64,000 bases of DNA from Alcanivorax sp. REN37. Lineage in GTDB: Bacteria > Pseudomonadota > Gammaproteobacteria > Pseudomonadales > Alcanivoracaceae. Numbering within the stretch: position 1 is the stretch's first letter; each line of letters opens with the position of its first letter. Both the position numbers and the translations under genes were made by a program. This document shows, one piece after another, positions 26,457 to 34,768 of the stretch. The DNA lies in the NCBI RefSeq assembly GCF_041102775.1, contig NZ_JBGCUO010000003.1, positions 53,623 through 117,622 of the forward strand. The letters are read 5' to 3'. The notes beneath the pieces are model-generated. The model saw only the letters and a program-made list of their open reading frames with translations, was not told where the DNA came from and ran no database searches.

Positions 26457-27107
26457 ATGAATTCCAACAGTAATGGTCACCAGGTATACGTTACAGGCGG
26501 GCAGCAGCTGCAGAATTCCCTGCTGACAGAGTTCCTGAGCAAGCAGGACGTGCACGCGATTAGCATCCGCAATATCCAGGATCTGACGCCGGCCCATCTG
26601 GCCCAGGCCGAGCAGGCGCTGGTGCTGGTGGACTACAACACCGTCGACATTAACGACACCATCAGCCACTTGCTGAGCATTGACCCCACCGTGGACGCCG
26701 ATCTGTTTATCGCCGTGTTCAACGTCGATGACGAAGGCTCGCTGTCGCGGCTGGCCGGGCTGCCGATGGTCAACGGCGGCTTCTTGCATGACTGCCCGCA
26801 GGACCTGCTGCTGCGCGGCATCCGCGCCATGTTCGAGGGTGAGCTGTGGCTGCCGCGCAAAGTGCTGCAGCAATACTTGATGCGCAGCCGCGCATTCAAC
26901 AAGACCTTCTCGCGCAGCGAAGTGGCGCTCACCGAACGGGAAGTGGAAGTGTTGAAAGTGATGGCCACCGGCGCCAAGAACTCGGATATCGCCGAGACGC
27001 TGAACCTGAGCCCGCACACCATCAAGACCCACATTTACAACATCTTTAAGAAGATCAACGCCTCCAACCGCCTGCAGGCGGTGAACTGGGCGCAAGAGAA
27101 CCTCTGA
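26457..27107 (+). CDS. CsgD-like LuxR-family transcriptional regulator
   Basis: 216 residues, the same length as E. coli CsgD. The N-terminal receiver-like domain (about 1-140) contains ALVLVDYNTVDIN but lacks the normal Asp pocket of phosphorylated receivers, so activity may not depend on a kinase. The C-terminal LuxR helix-turn-helix has ALTEREVEVLKVMATGAKNSDIAETLNLSPHTIKTHIYNIFKKI and ends NRLQAVNWAQENL, close to CsgD. CsgD proteins control extracellular matrix genes, but no curli genes are in the window, so the target is unknown. It has a long leader and its own terminator. Confidence 0.85.
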   Translation: MNSNSNGHQVYVTGGQQLQNSLLTEFLSKQDVHAISIRNIQDLTPAHLAQAEQALVLVDYNTVDINDTISHLLSIDPTVDADLFIAVFNVDDEGSLSRLAGLPMVNGGFLHDCPQDLLLRGIRAMFEGELWLPRKVLQQYLMRSRAFNKTFSRSEVALTEREVEVLKVMATGAKNSDIAETLNLSPHTIKTHIYNIFKKINASNRLQAVNWAQENL

Positions 27108-27114
27108 GCGCGAC

Positions 27115-27147
27115 GGCCACGGGCACTGTCCCGTGGCCTTGCCATCT
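27115..27147 (+). terminator. Rho-independent terminator after the CsgD-like gene
   Basis: A 9-bp stem (27115-27123 with 27130-27138) with a 6-nt loop is followed by TT and, a few bases later, TTTTT. It lies 7 bp after the stop codon. Confidence 0.7.
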
Positions 27148-27207
27148 TTTTACTCTCCGCCATACCGATCTCGTACCAGTCCAATAGCGGTGCTCTGACA
27201 ATGGGCC

Positions 27208-27232
27208 TATACTCTGCTGTCATTTTGGCCAG
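27208..27232 (+). promoter_or_regulatory. uvrA promoter -10 with overlapping LexA (SOS) box
   Basis: TATACT (27208-27213) is a good -10. CTGTCATTTTGGCCAG (27217-27232) matches the CTG-N10-CAG LexA frame at the expected transcription start, 14 bp before the uvrA ATG. No strong -35 is visible. LexA repression of uvrA is well established in Proteobacteria. Confidence 0.6.
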
Positions 27233-27246
27233 TAGTACTGTTTCCC

Positions 27247-30063
27247 ATGGACACCATCCTGGTTCGCGGCGCACGCACCCATAACCTCAAGAACATTGAC
27301 CTCGATCTGCCTCGCGACAAGCTGGTGGTGATCACCGGGCTATCCGGCTCGGGCAAGTCGTCGTTGGCGTTCGACACTCTGTACGCGGAAGGCCAGCGGC
27401 GCTATGTGGAGTCGCTGTCGACCTACGCGCGGCAGTTCTTGTCGATGATGGAAAAACCGGATGTGGACCATATCGAGGGTCTGTCGCCGGCGATTTCGAT
27501 CGAGCAGAAATCCACCAGCCATAACCCGCGCTCCACCGTTGGCACCATCACCGAGATCTACGATTACCTGCGGCTGCTGTTTGCCCGCGCCGGTGAGCCG
27601 CGCTGCCCCGAGCACCAGGTGCCGCTGACCGCGCAAACCGTCAGTCAGATGGTGGATCAGGTGCTGGCGCTGCCGGAGGGCAGCAAGCTGATGCTGCTGG
27701 CGCCGGTGGTGCGTGACAAGAAAGGTGAGCACTTGCACCTGCTCGACCAGCTGCGAGCGCAGGGTTTCGTCCGTGCCCGCGTCAATGGTCTGGTGATTGA
27801 CCTGGATGATGTACCGGCGCTGGACAAGAAAAAGAAGCACAGCATTGAAGTGGTGATCGACCGCTTTAAGGTACGCGCTGACCTACAAAACCGACTGGCG
27901 GAATCGTTCGAAACCGCACTCGAGCTGGCCGACGGCATCGCCCTGGTGGCACCGATGGAAGGTGATGGCGAGGAGCTGGTGTTCTCCGCGCGCTTCGCCT
28001 GCCCCCATTGTGGTTACAGCATTCCGGAGCTGGAGCCACGGCTGTTCTCGTTCAACAACCCGGCCGGTGCTTGCCCCACCTGCGACGGCCTCGGCGTGCA
28101 GCAGTTCTTCGATGCCGACAAGGTGGTGACCGATGACTCGCTATCGCTGTCGCAGGGCGCCATCCGTGGCTGGGACCGCCGCCACGTGTACTACTTCCAG
28201 ATGCTGGGTGCTCTTGCCAGCCATTTCGGCTTTGACCTGGATACCCCGTTCAGCGAGCTGCCAGCCGCGGTGCGCAAGAAAATCCTGCAGGGCACCGGTC
28301 GCGAAGAAGTGGAGTTCCGCTACCTCAACGATCGCGGCGATGTGGTGGCCCGCAAACATCCTTTCGAAGGCATCCTGCCGAATATGGAACGGCGCTATCG
28401 TGAAACCGAGTCTGAGTCGGTCCGTGAAGACCTAGCGGGTTTCCTTAGCACATCGGCTTGCCCGGCCTGCGATGGATCGCGGCTACGCGAATCCGCGCGC
28501 CATGTGTTCATTGATAACCGTTCCCTGCCAGACCTGGTAAGCCTGCCGGTGGGTCGTGCGGCAGCCTATTTCGGTCAGTTGGCGCTGGCCGGCCATCGTG
28601 GCGAAATCGCCGCCAAGATCCTCAAGGAAATCCGCGAACGGTTGCAGTTTCTGGTCAACGTCGGCCTCGATTACCTGTCGCTGGCGCGCAACGCCGACAC
28701 GCTGTCCGGCGGCGAAGCACAGCGCATCCGCCTCGCCTCCCAGATCGGCGCTGGCTTGGTGGGGGTAATGTATGTGCTCGATGAACCATCCATCGGCCTG
28801 CACCAACGCGACAATGAACGCCTGCTGAACACGCTGGTACGCCTGCGCGACCTGGGCAACACCGTGATCGTGGTGGAGCACGACGAGGACGCTATCCGTA
28901 GCGCTGATTACCTGGTCGACATCGGCCCTGGCGCCGGCGTGCACGGCGGCCAAGTGGTGGCCCAGGGCACCGCCGAAGAAGTAGCGGCTAACCCGGCGTC
29001 GATCACCGGCGATTACCTGTCCGGGCGCAAGGCAATTGCCGTGCCGGCGCAGCGCCACCAACCCGGGGAGCAGTGGTTGACGCTGTCCGGTGCGCGCGGC
29101 AACAACCTCAAAGACGCTACCCTGCGGGTGCCGGTGGGGCTGTTTACTTGCGTCACCGGGGTTTCCGGTTCCGGCAAATCGACGCTGATCAACAGCACGC
29201 TCTATCCGCTGGCGGCAACACGCCTGAACGGTGCCACCAGCCTTAAACCCGCCAGTTACGACCAGCTCGACGGGCTCGATCATTTCGACAAGGTGATCGA
29301 CATTGACCAGTCGCCGATTGGCCGCACACCGCGCTCCAACCCGGCCACCTACACCGGCCTGTTTACACCGATCCGCGAATTGTTCGCCGGCACTCAAGAA
29401 GCGCGCGCACGCGGTTACAAGCCGGGGCGTTTCAGTTTCAACGTGCGCGGCGGCCGTTGTGAGGCCTGCCAAGGCGACGGCGTGATCAAGGTGGAAATGC
29501 ACTTCCTACCGGACATCTATGTGCCCTGCGAAGTGTGCGCCGGCAAACGCTATAACCGCGAGACCTTGGAGATCCTCTACAAGGGTAAAAGCATCCACGA
29601 TGTGCTCGACATGACCGTGGAAGTGGCGCGCGAGTTCTTCGATGCGGTACCGGCGCTGGCGCGCAAGCTGCAGACGCTGATCGATGTGGGCTTGAGTTAC
29701 ATTACTCTCGGCCAGGCCGCCACTACGCTGTCCGGTGGCGAAGCACAGCGGGTCAAGCTGGCCAAAGAGCTGTCCAAGCGCGACACCGGCCGCACGCTGT
29801 ACATCCTCGATGAGCCCACCACCGGGCTGCACTTCCACGACATCCAGCAGCTGCTTGGCGTGTTGTTCAGGCTGCGCGACCAGGGCAACAGTATTTTGGT
29901 GATCGAACACAACTTGGATGTCATCAAGACCGCCGACTGGATCGTTGATCTAGGGCCGGAAGGCGGTGATGGCGGCGGGCAGATCATTGCCGAGGGCACG
30001 CCGGAACAAGTGGCCGAAGTGGCCGGCAGTCATACCGCGCGTTTCCTAAAACCGCTGCTGTAA
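27247..30063 (+). CDS. uvrA: Excinuclease ABC subunit A
   Basis: 938 residues, matching the usual 940. UvrA is the damage-recognition ATPase of nucleotide excision repair and loads UvrB. It has two ABC-type ATPase modules: Walker A GLSGSGKS at 31-38 and GVSGSGKS at 638-645, each with an LSGGEAQR signature and an ABC-type Walker B ([14 protein letters not shown] and [14 protein letters not shown]). Two zinc modules are visible: [20 protein letters not shown]...CPTCDG and [20 protein letters not shown]...CEVCAG. Expression is probably under SOS control (LexA-like box just upstream). A weak hairpin with a long loop (30070-30107) followed by TTTTT may terminate it. Confidence 0.98.
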   Translation: MDTILVRGARTHNLKNIDLDLPRDKLVVITGLSGSGKSSLAFDTLYAEGQRRYVESLSTYARQFLSMMEKPDVDHIEGLSPAISIEQKSTSHNPRSTVGTITEIYDYLRLLFARAGEPRCPEHQVPLTAQTVSQMVDQVLALPEGSKLMLLAPVVRDKKGEHLHLLDQLRAQGFVRARVNGLVIDLDDVPALDKKKKHSIEVVIDRFKVRADLQNRLAESFETALELADGIALVAPMEGDGEELVFSARFACPHCGYSIPELEPRLFSFNNPAGACPTCDGLGVQQFFDADKVVTDDSLSLSQGAIRGWDRRHVYYFQMLGALASHFGFDLDTPFSELPAAVRKKILQGTGREEVEFRYLNDRGDVVARKHPFEGILPNMERRYRETESESVREDLAGFLSTSACPACDGSRLRESARHVFIDNRSLPDLVSLPVGRAAAYFGQLALAGHRGEIAAKILKEIRERLQFLVNVGLDYLSLARNADTLSGGEAQRIRLASQIGAGLVGVMYVLDEPSIGLHQRDNERLLNTLVRLRDLGNTVIVVEHDEDAIRSADYLVDIGPGAGVHGGQVVAQGTAEEVAANPASITGDYLSGRKAIAVPAQRHQPGEQWLTLSGARGNNLKDATLRVPVGLFTCVTGVSGSGKSTLINSTLYPLAATRLNGATSLKPASYDQLDGLDHFDKVIDIDQSPIGRTPRSNPATYTGLFTPIRELFAGTQEARARGYKPGRFSFNVRGGRCEACQGDGVIKVEMHFLPDIYVPCEVCAGKRYNRETLEILYKGKSIHDVLDMTVEVAREFFDAVPALARKLQTLIDVGLSYITLGQAATTLSGGEAQRVKLAKELSKRDTGRTLYILDEPTTGLHFHDIQQLLGVLFRLRDQGNSILVIEHNLDVIKTADWIVDLGPEGGDGGGQIIAEGTPEQVAEVAGSHTARFLKPLL

Positions 30064-30520
30064 CAACCTGCCGCCCCAGAATCTGACACTGTCGATGCTG
30101 GGGCGGCCTAGTCGTGCATTTTTCCCTCTACCGCTCCAATCCCCCCGCCACTTTTCCTGCGTGAGCCGCCGATTGCTGCCGAATGTTAACCACGCTCGCT
30201 CACTGCAATCCCCAAAACCAAACAAAAGCAGCCGCCCTCTCGTTTGGCGCCCAGCAATGACCGCAAAAAATAATTTTTTGAGATGCGAAACACCGGCCCG
30301 TATTGGCTTTCCTTCACGCAAAAAAAAAGCACCGAGCATGGCCCACTATTCCGGCAGTTAGCCCCACACATTGCCAAACAACCTACTGATATAAAAAGAA
30401 CAAAAAACAGCGAGGACATTTTTGGCGTAAACCTGCATTGACCCATATCAACACCGTTTTCACGGTCGATGGCACCATGGGCGAGCCCCATCAATCATGT
30501 GTGCCCAACCGGGAGGCTGC
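30064..30520. other. AT-richer intergenic region upstream of the lactate-permease gene
   Basis: 457 bp without a supported gene, clearly richer in A and T (runs of A/T at about 30265-30330 and 30390-30425) than its surroundings. It holds the uvrA 3' hairpin (30070-30078 with 30099-30107), a near-consensus FNR/ANR box (30438-30451) and a dyad ACCGT-N4-ACGGT (30453-30466). No strong sigma-70 promoter is visible, consistent with an activator-dependent promoter. Confidence 0.6.
30438..30451 (+). promoter_or_regulatory. Candidate FNR/ANR-type box upstream of the lactate-permease gene
   Basis: TTGACCCATATCAA matches the dyad TTGAT-N4-ATCAA at nine of ten positions. It lies about 70 bp before the start codon. 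It suggests oxygen-responsive control; the sequence shows the match and the regulation is inference. Confidence 0.5.
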
Positions 30521-32149
30521 GTGTCTTTAGAGCTAGACCTGATGAGCTGGATTTTTTCAGCGCTTCCTATCATTGCCCTACTTATTTTAATGGTCCAAAT
30601 GAACTGGACCGCCCAGCAGGCGGGAGCCACTGGGATCTTCATCTCGGTCGGAGTGGCCATTTTCGTTTTTGACATGAGTCTGCGCGCGCTGTCAGTGTCC
30701 GGTGCTAAGGGCGTTTGGGATGCGCTGCCAATTCTCTACGTGGTGTGGCCGGCGCTGTTGCTGTACCAGGTGATGAATCAGTCCGGCGGCTATGACGCGT
30801 TGCGCCAAGGCATTGCCAAGCTGTCCCGTAACGAGCTGTTCGTGGTGGTCGCGCTGGGCTGGGTGTTCACCTCGTTCCTGCAAGGCATCGACGGTTTCGG
30901 CACCCCGATCGCGGTGGTGGCGCCACTGCTGGTGGCCTTCGGCATGAAGCCGATCTACGCCGTGGCGATTCCGATCATTGCCCACATCTGGGCCAAGTTC
31001 TTCGGCACCCTTGGTGTTGGCTGGCTGGCAACGTTGGCGGTAGTGGATTTCGACCCCGCCAGCGAGCTGTCTATGGGCCTGCAAGCGGCCGCGCTGATCA
31101 GCATCCAGGCATTTTTCGGCGGCTTCACCGTGGCCTACATGTATGGTCGCTGGGCGGCGGTGAAAGCCGGTCTGCCACTGGTATTGATCATTGCCAGCAT
31201 CCACGCCATCGGCCAGTTCCTGGTGGTCTACATCGACCCGATTCTGGCCGCCTTCCTGCCGGCCGCCCTCGCGATGTTGGCGCTGTACCCGCTGTCACGC
31301 TGGCGCCGGTACCGCGAGCCGGATCTGAGCATCACCGACCGCCCCGCCATGCTCGGCGACGCGCATGTGGAAGCGCAGTCGACGGCCGCACCGATGGGCA
31401 TGGGCATGGCGTTCTTCCCCTACGCCCTGTTGACGGTGTTGGCACTGGCCACCTCGCTGATTGATCCCCTGCGTGCATTCCTGCACGGGCCGTCATTCGG
31501 TTTCCTGTTCCCGGCGCTGCAGTCTGCTGCCGGCGGCGGTTTGGCGGCAGCAGAGCTGTACGCACCGCTGCATTTCCTCAACCATCCAGGCGCCACCATC
31601 ACCGTGACCGCGCTGGTAACGTGGGTTCTGTTCCGGCGCAAGGACTTCTTCCGCCAGTGGACCGCCCGCAGTGGCAAGCAGCCGGCCGGCATTTTGCAGG
31701 GGCTGGTGGCCTCGGCGGTGCCAGCCTCGGTGCCGATCGTCGCCTTCCTGGTGCTGGCCTCGGTGATGAAACACTCCGGTCAGAACGCCATGTTGGCGCT
31801 GGGTGTCGCCGCCATTGCGCCGACCTACGTGTTCGCGTTCCTCGCCAACGGCATCGGCTTGTTGGGCGCCTTCATGACTTCCAGCAGCACCTCATCACAG
31901 GTCATTTTCTCGGAGTTGCAGGTGGAGCTGGCTAAAGCCAAAGGCCTGCCGCCGACCACCATTCTGGCCGCCCAGAGTGCCGGCGGTGCGATCGGCAACG
32001 CCATCGCCCCCGCCAACGTGGTGATGGGCGCCAGTACCGCCAACATCAACGGCCAGGAAGGCGCGATCTTGCGTAAAACGCTGCCGTGGACGCTGGCAGC
32101 CTTCGTCCTCACCGGCGTGATGACGGTGCTGTTTTCCCTGTATTTCTGA
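30521..32149 (+). CDS. L-lactate permease family (LctP) transporter
   Basis: 542 residues from the GTG at 30521, which has GGGAGG 4 bases upstream; an ATG at 30497 lacks one. It has twelve or more membrane helices with the family patterns YVVWPALLLYQVMNQSGG, FLQGIDGFGTPIAVVAPLLVAFG and [16 protein letters not shown]. The LctP family imports L-lactate, D-lactate or glycolate with protons. No lactate dehydrogenase gene (lldD, lldEFG) is nearby. Instead it is followed by a small membrane protein and an amidohydrolase, so the cargo may be another 2-oxo or 2-hydroxy acid. A near-consensus FNR-type site lies upstream. I name the family but not the substrate. Confidence 0.9.
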   Translation: MSLELDLMSWIFSALPIIALLILMVQMNWTAQQAGATGIFISVGVAIFVFDMSLRALSVSGAKGVWDALPILYVVWPALLLYQVMNQSGGYDALRQGIAKLSRNELFVVVALGWVFTSFLQGIDGFGTPIAVVAPLLVAFGMKPIYAVAIPIIAHIWAKFFGTLGVGWLATLAVVDFDPASELSMGLQAAALISIQAFFGGFTVAYMYGRWAAVKAGLPLVLIIASIHAIGQFLVVYIDPILAAFLPAALAMLALYPLSRWRRYREPDLSITDRPAMLGDAHVEAQSTAAPMGMGMAFFPYALLTVLALATSLIDPLRAFLHGPSFGFLFPALQSAAGGGLAAAELYAPLHFLNHPGATITVTALVTWVLFRRKDFFRQWTARSGKQPAGILQGLVASAVPASVPIVAFLVLASVMKHSGQNAMLALGVAAIAPTYVFAFLANGIGLLGAFMTSSSTSSQVIFSELQVELAKAKGLPPTTILAAQSAGGAIGNAIAPANVVMGASTANINGQEGAILRKTLPWTLAAFVLTGVMTVLFSLYF

Positions 32150-32164
32150 GACCGGAGACGTCTT

Positions 32165-32365
32165 GTGATTAAGCGCATTCTACAAAACAGACTCTCGTAT
32201 CTGAGTGTCTCGCTCGTGTTGTTCATGATCTCGCTGCCACTGGTAAGCCACGGCGCGGTGAACGATGAACGCTTCTACTCATTGCTGGGCGTGATTGCGA
32301 TCAACATCGCAGCAGCAATTCCCCCTGTTCAGCGCCTTTTATTTCCGCCCAAGCGCAGCGTTTGA
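32165..32365 (+). CDS. Small two-helix inner-membrane protein
   Basis: 66 residues from the GTG at 32165 with GGAG upstream. It has two hydrophobic stretches (about 12-31, YLSVSLVLFMISLPLVSHGA, and 40-58, LLGVIAINIAAAIPPVQRLL), a basic N-terminus, and a short basic tail PPKRSV. It lies 15 bp after the lctP gene and 35 bp before the amidohydrolase, so it is probably in the same operon. It could be a small transporter subunit or regulator. I do not recognise a family. Confidence 0.65.
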   Translation: MIKRILQNRLSYLSVSLVLFMISLPLVSHGAVNDERFYSLLGVIAINIAAAIPPVQRLLFPPKRSV

Positions 32366-32400
32366 AGAACAGGCAGTGTGACTGGAAAAGGAATCGACAA

Positions 32401-34059
32401 ATGATCAGTGCCAATGGCCCCAGAACCGGCCGCCCCGCGGTCATCGCTTCGCGCGGCATGGTCAGCACGCCGCATTACTTGGCTTCTGCCACCGGCCAGG
32501 ACATCCTGCGCCGGGGCGGTAGCGCGGTGGACGCCGCCATCGCCATCAGCGCCACCTTGTGTGTGGTCTACCCGCACATGGCGGGCCTCGGCGGTGACGC
32601 CTTCCTGCTGATTGCCGGCGGTGCCGCCCATAACGTGGAAGCTATCGATGCCAGTGGTCCAGCGGCAGCGCTGGCGACCCGTGACTACTACCGTGAGTTG
32701 GGCCACACCGAGCAGATTCCCATGCGCGGCGCACTGGCCGCCCTGACCACGCCCGGCGTGGTGGACGGCTGGCGACTGGCCCACGAGCGTTACGGCAAGC
32801 TGGCATGGAAAGAGCTGTTTGCCGATGCCATCGACTACGCCCGCAACGGCATGGCGATCACCCGTTCACTGGCCGATTGGCTAGTGACCGACGAGGCGAT
32901 TCTCAATGCCAACGCCGACATGGCGCGCATCTTCCTGCCCAGCGGCAAACCTCAGCGTGAAGGCACCTTGCTGGTACAGAAAGAGCTGGCTGATACCTTC
33001 GAGTATTTGGCCGAGCACGGCGCTCGTGATGGTTTCTATGAAGGCCCCATCGCCAAAGAAATGGGCCGCGCCCTGGAAGCCATGGGCTCGCCGCTGCGCT
33101 ATGAGGACTTTGCTTCGTTCAAAGCCCAGTGGGTGGAGCCGATTTCCGGTTCCTACCGCGGTCACCAGGTTTACCAGCTGCCGCCGTCCACCCAGGGCTT
33201 TGCCGCGATCCAGATCCTGAATCTGCTGGAGCAGTCGGATGTGAAAAGTTGGGGCCCAAACAGCGCCGACTATTACCACCATCTAGTGGAGGCCATCAAA
33301 GTCTCGTTCGCTGACCGTGACGAGTGGCTGACCGACCCGGCCCACGTGGACATTCCGCTCGACACGCTGCTGTCAGCAGATTACGCCCGTGAACGGCTGA
33401 AGCTGATCCAGCCGGAGCAGGCGCTGGCCGATGGCCGCATCGAACCGGGCATTCGCTTCGGTGACGACGCCCGCCGCCAGATCCCCGACGGCGATACGGT
33501 GTACTTCTGCGCGGTGGACAGCGACGGCCTGACGGTGTCCAACATCCAGTCGATCTACCACGACTTCGGCGCGGCAGTGATCGCCGGCAACACCGGCGTC
33601 ATCATGCAAAATAGGGGCTCGTTCTTCGCGCTGGATGCGGCCCACCCGAACACGCTGGAGCCGGGCAAACGCACTTTCCACACCATCATTCCGGCGATGC
33701 TGCTGAAAGACGGCAAACCGGTGCTGGCCTACGGCACCATGGGCGGCGAAGGCCAGCCGCAAACTCAGGCGGCAATGCTGACCCGTATCCTCGACTTCGG
33801 TTTCAACGTGCAGCAGGCGATTGAAGCACCGCGCTGGCTGATGGGCCGCACCTGGGGCACGGTATCGCGCGACCTGATGCTGGAGTCACGCATTCCAGAG
33901 GAAGTGATTCGCGAACTGCGGCTGCGTGGCCATCCGGTGAAAATGGCGGCCGGCTGGGACGGCACCTTGGGCCATGCCCAAGCGATCCGCATCCACGCGG
34001 ACGGCCAGTATGAAGGCGGTGCCGACCCGCGCGGCGACGGTCTGGCACTGGGTTACTGA
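32401..34059 (+). CDS. Cytoplasmic gamma-glutamyltransferase-fold amidohydrolase, HpxW-like
   Basis: 552 residues from ATG 32401 with AAAAGGA 8 bases upstream. It is an Ntn-hydrolase of the gamma-glutamyltranspeptidase family, synthesised as a proenzyme that cuts itself before the catalytic Thr366 (PDGD|TVYFCAVD). Other family marks are GGSAVDAAIAISATLCVVYPHMAGLGGDAF, TTPGVVDGW and GQPQTQAAMLTRIL. There is no signal peptide, so it acts in the cytoplasm, unlike periplasmic GGT. The stretch SNIQSIYHDFGAAV...NRGSFF resembles HpxW (oxamate amidohydrolase) rather than glutathione hydrolases. The lctP-like transporter upstream may supply its substrate. The closest enzyme identity is inference. Confidence 0.85.
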   Translation: MISANGPRTGRPAVIASRGMVSTPHYLASATGQDILRRGGSAVDAAIAISATLCVVYPHMAGLGGDAFLLIAGGAAHNVEAIDASGPAAALATRDYYRELGHTEQIPMRGALAALTTPGVVDGWRLAHERYGKLAWKELFADAIDYARNGMAITRSLADWLVTDEAILNANADMARIFLPSGKPQREGTLLVQKELADTFEYLAEHGARDGFYEGPIAKEMGRALEAMGSPLRYEDFASFKAQWVEPISGSYRGHQVYQLPPSTQGFAAIQILNLLEQSDVKSWGPNSADYYHHLVEAIKVSFADRDEWLTDPAHVDIPLDTLLSADYARERLKLIQPEQALADGRIEPGIRFGDDARRQIPDGDTVYFCAVDSDGLTVSNIQSIYHDFGAAVIAGNTGVIMQNRGSFFALDAAHPNTLEPGKRTFHTIIPAMLLKDGKPVLAYGTMGGEGQPQTQAAMLTRILDFGFNVQQAIEAPRWLMGRTWGTVSRDLMLESRIPEEVIRELRLRGHPVKMAAGWDGTLGHAQAIRIHADGQYEGGADPRGDGLALGY

Positions 34060-34098
34060 CCCCGGTGGCGGGCTGACCGCCCGCCGCTGCATCACTCA

Positions 34099-34127
34099 GG
34101 CACCTGCTTACCGCAGGTGCCTTTTTT
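34099..34127 (+). terminator. Rho-independent terminator after the amidohydrolase operon
   Basis: A perfect 9-bp stem (34099-34107 with 34113-34121) and a 5-nt loop are followed by six T residues (34122-34127). It closes the lctP operon. Confidence 0.9.
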
Positions 34128-34151
34128 ATTGGCCGCTGCCACGTTCCTCGC

Positions 34152-34658
34152 TCAGCTCGGCGTCGGACGGCGTAACCCGACCGCCAGCCCCACCGCCACC
34201 GCACTGCTGCCGGCCAGGTAGGCCGCCGCGGTGCATTGCTCGGTACTGAACACCGCGCCCCGCAACAGCAACAGTTGGCTCGCCAGGCCCAGCCACAACG
34301 CCAGCCCCACATCGCCGGTGCGGTTCAGCCAGATGCACAGCGCCGTCAACAGCAGCCCTTGCAGCACCGTGATCGCACAAGGCGGTAGCCCCTGCTGTCG
34401 CAGCAGCGCCAAACCGGTTTCGGCGGCCACCAACAGCATGAAGCGCCAATAGGCTAGGCGGTGACGGACGCTGAGCCAGATGCCCATCCACGCATACAGC
34501 ATCACTTGCGCCAACACCGCAATAAACTCCCAAGGTGCCAAGCCGTCATGGCCCACCCAGTGATGCAACACAATGACGCCGAGCGTGCCAGCGGCAGCAC
34601 TGCACAGCAGCGACACCCACAATGCGGTAGCCGTGGCACCGTGACGATCAGCAACCAT
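34152..34658 (-). CDS. Hypothetical multi-pass membrane protein downstream of nuoN
   Basis: 168 residues with four to five hydrophobic helices (ALWVSLLCSAAAGTLGVIVLHHWVG, EFIAVLAQVMLYAWMGIWLSV, YWRFMLLVAAETGLALL, AITVLQGLLLTALCIWL, YLAGSSAVAVGLAVGL) and a short basic C-terminus. I do not recognise a family. It lies 110 bp after nuoN on the same strand, beyond the nuo terminator, so it is likely expressed separately or by read-through. It could be a complex I assembly or accessory protein by position only. Confidence 0.6.
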   Translation of the reverse strand: MVADRHGATATALWVSLLCSAAAGTLGVIVLHHWVGHDGLAPWEFIAVLAQVMLYAWMGIWLSVRHRLAYWRFMLLVAAETGLALLRQQGLPPCAITVLQGLLLTALCIWLNRTGDVGLALWLGLASQLLLLRGAVFSTEQCTAAAYLAGSSAVAVGLAVGLRRPTPS

Positions 34659-34718
34659 GGGCAGTAGGCCTTCAACAAAAATACTGGAGCGATGGCGTCG
34701 TCAGTTTTCAGACGCCGG

Positions 34719-34748
34719 AAACAACACCGGCGCCTTACGGCGCCGGTG
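34719..34748 (-). terminator. Terminator-like hairpin after nuoN
   Basis: A perfect 10-bp GC stem (34725-34734 with 34739-34748) with a 4-nt loop is followed on the minus strand by TTGTTT. It lies 20 bp past the nuoN stop codon and probably ends the nuo transcript. Confidence 0.65.
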
Positions 34749-34768
34749 AGTGGAGGCAGCCACAGCGA

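Noticed and set aside
30265..30425. Sigma-70 promoter in the A-rich tract before lctP
   Set aside because: TATAAA at about 30391 lacks a -35 at 16-18 bp; spacing to TTGCCA is only 13 bp.
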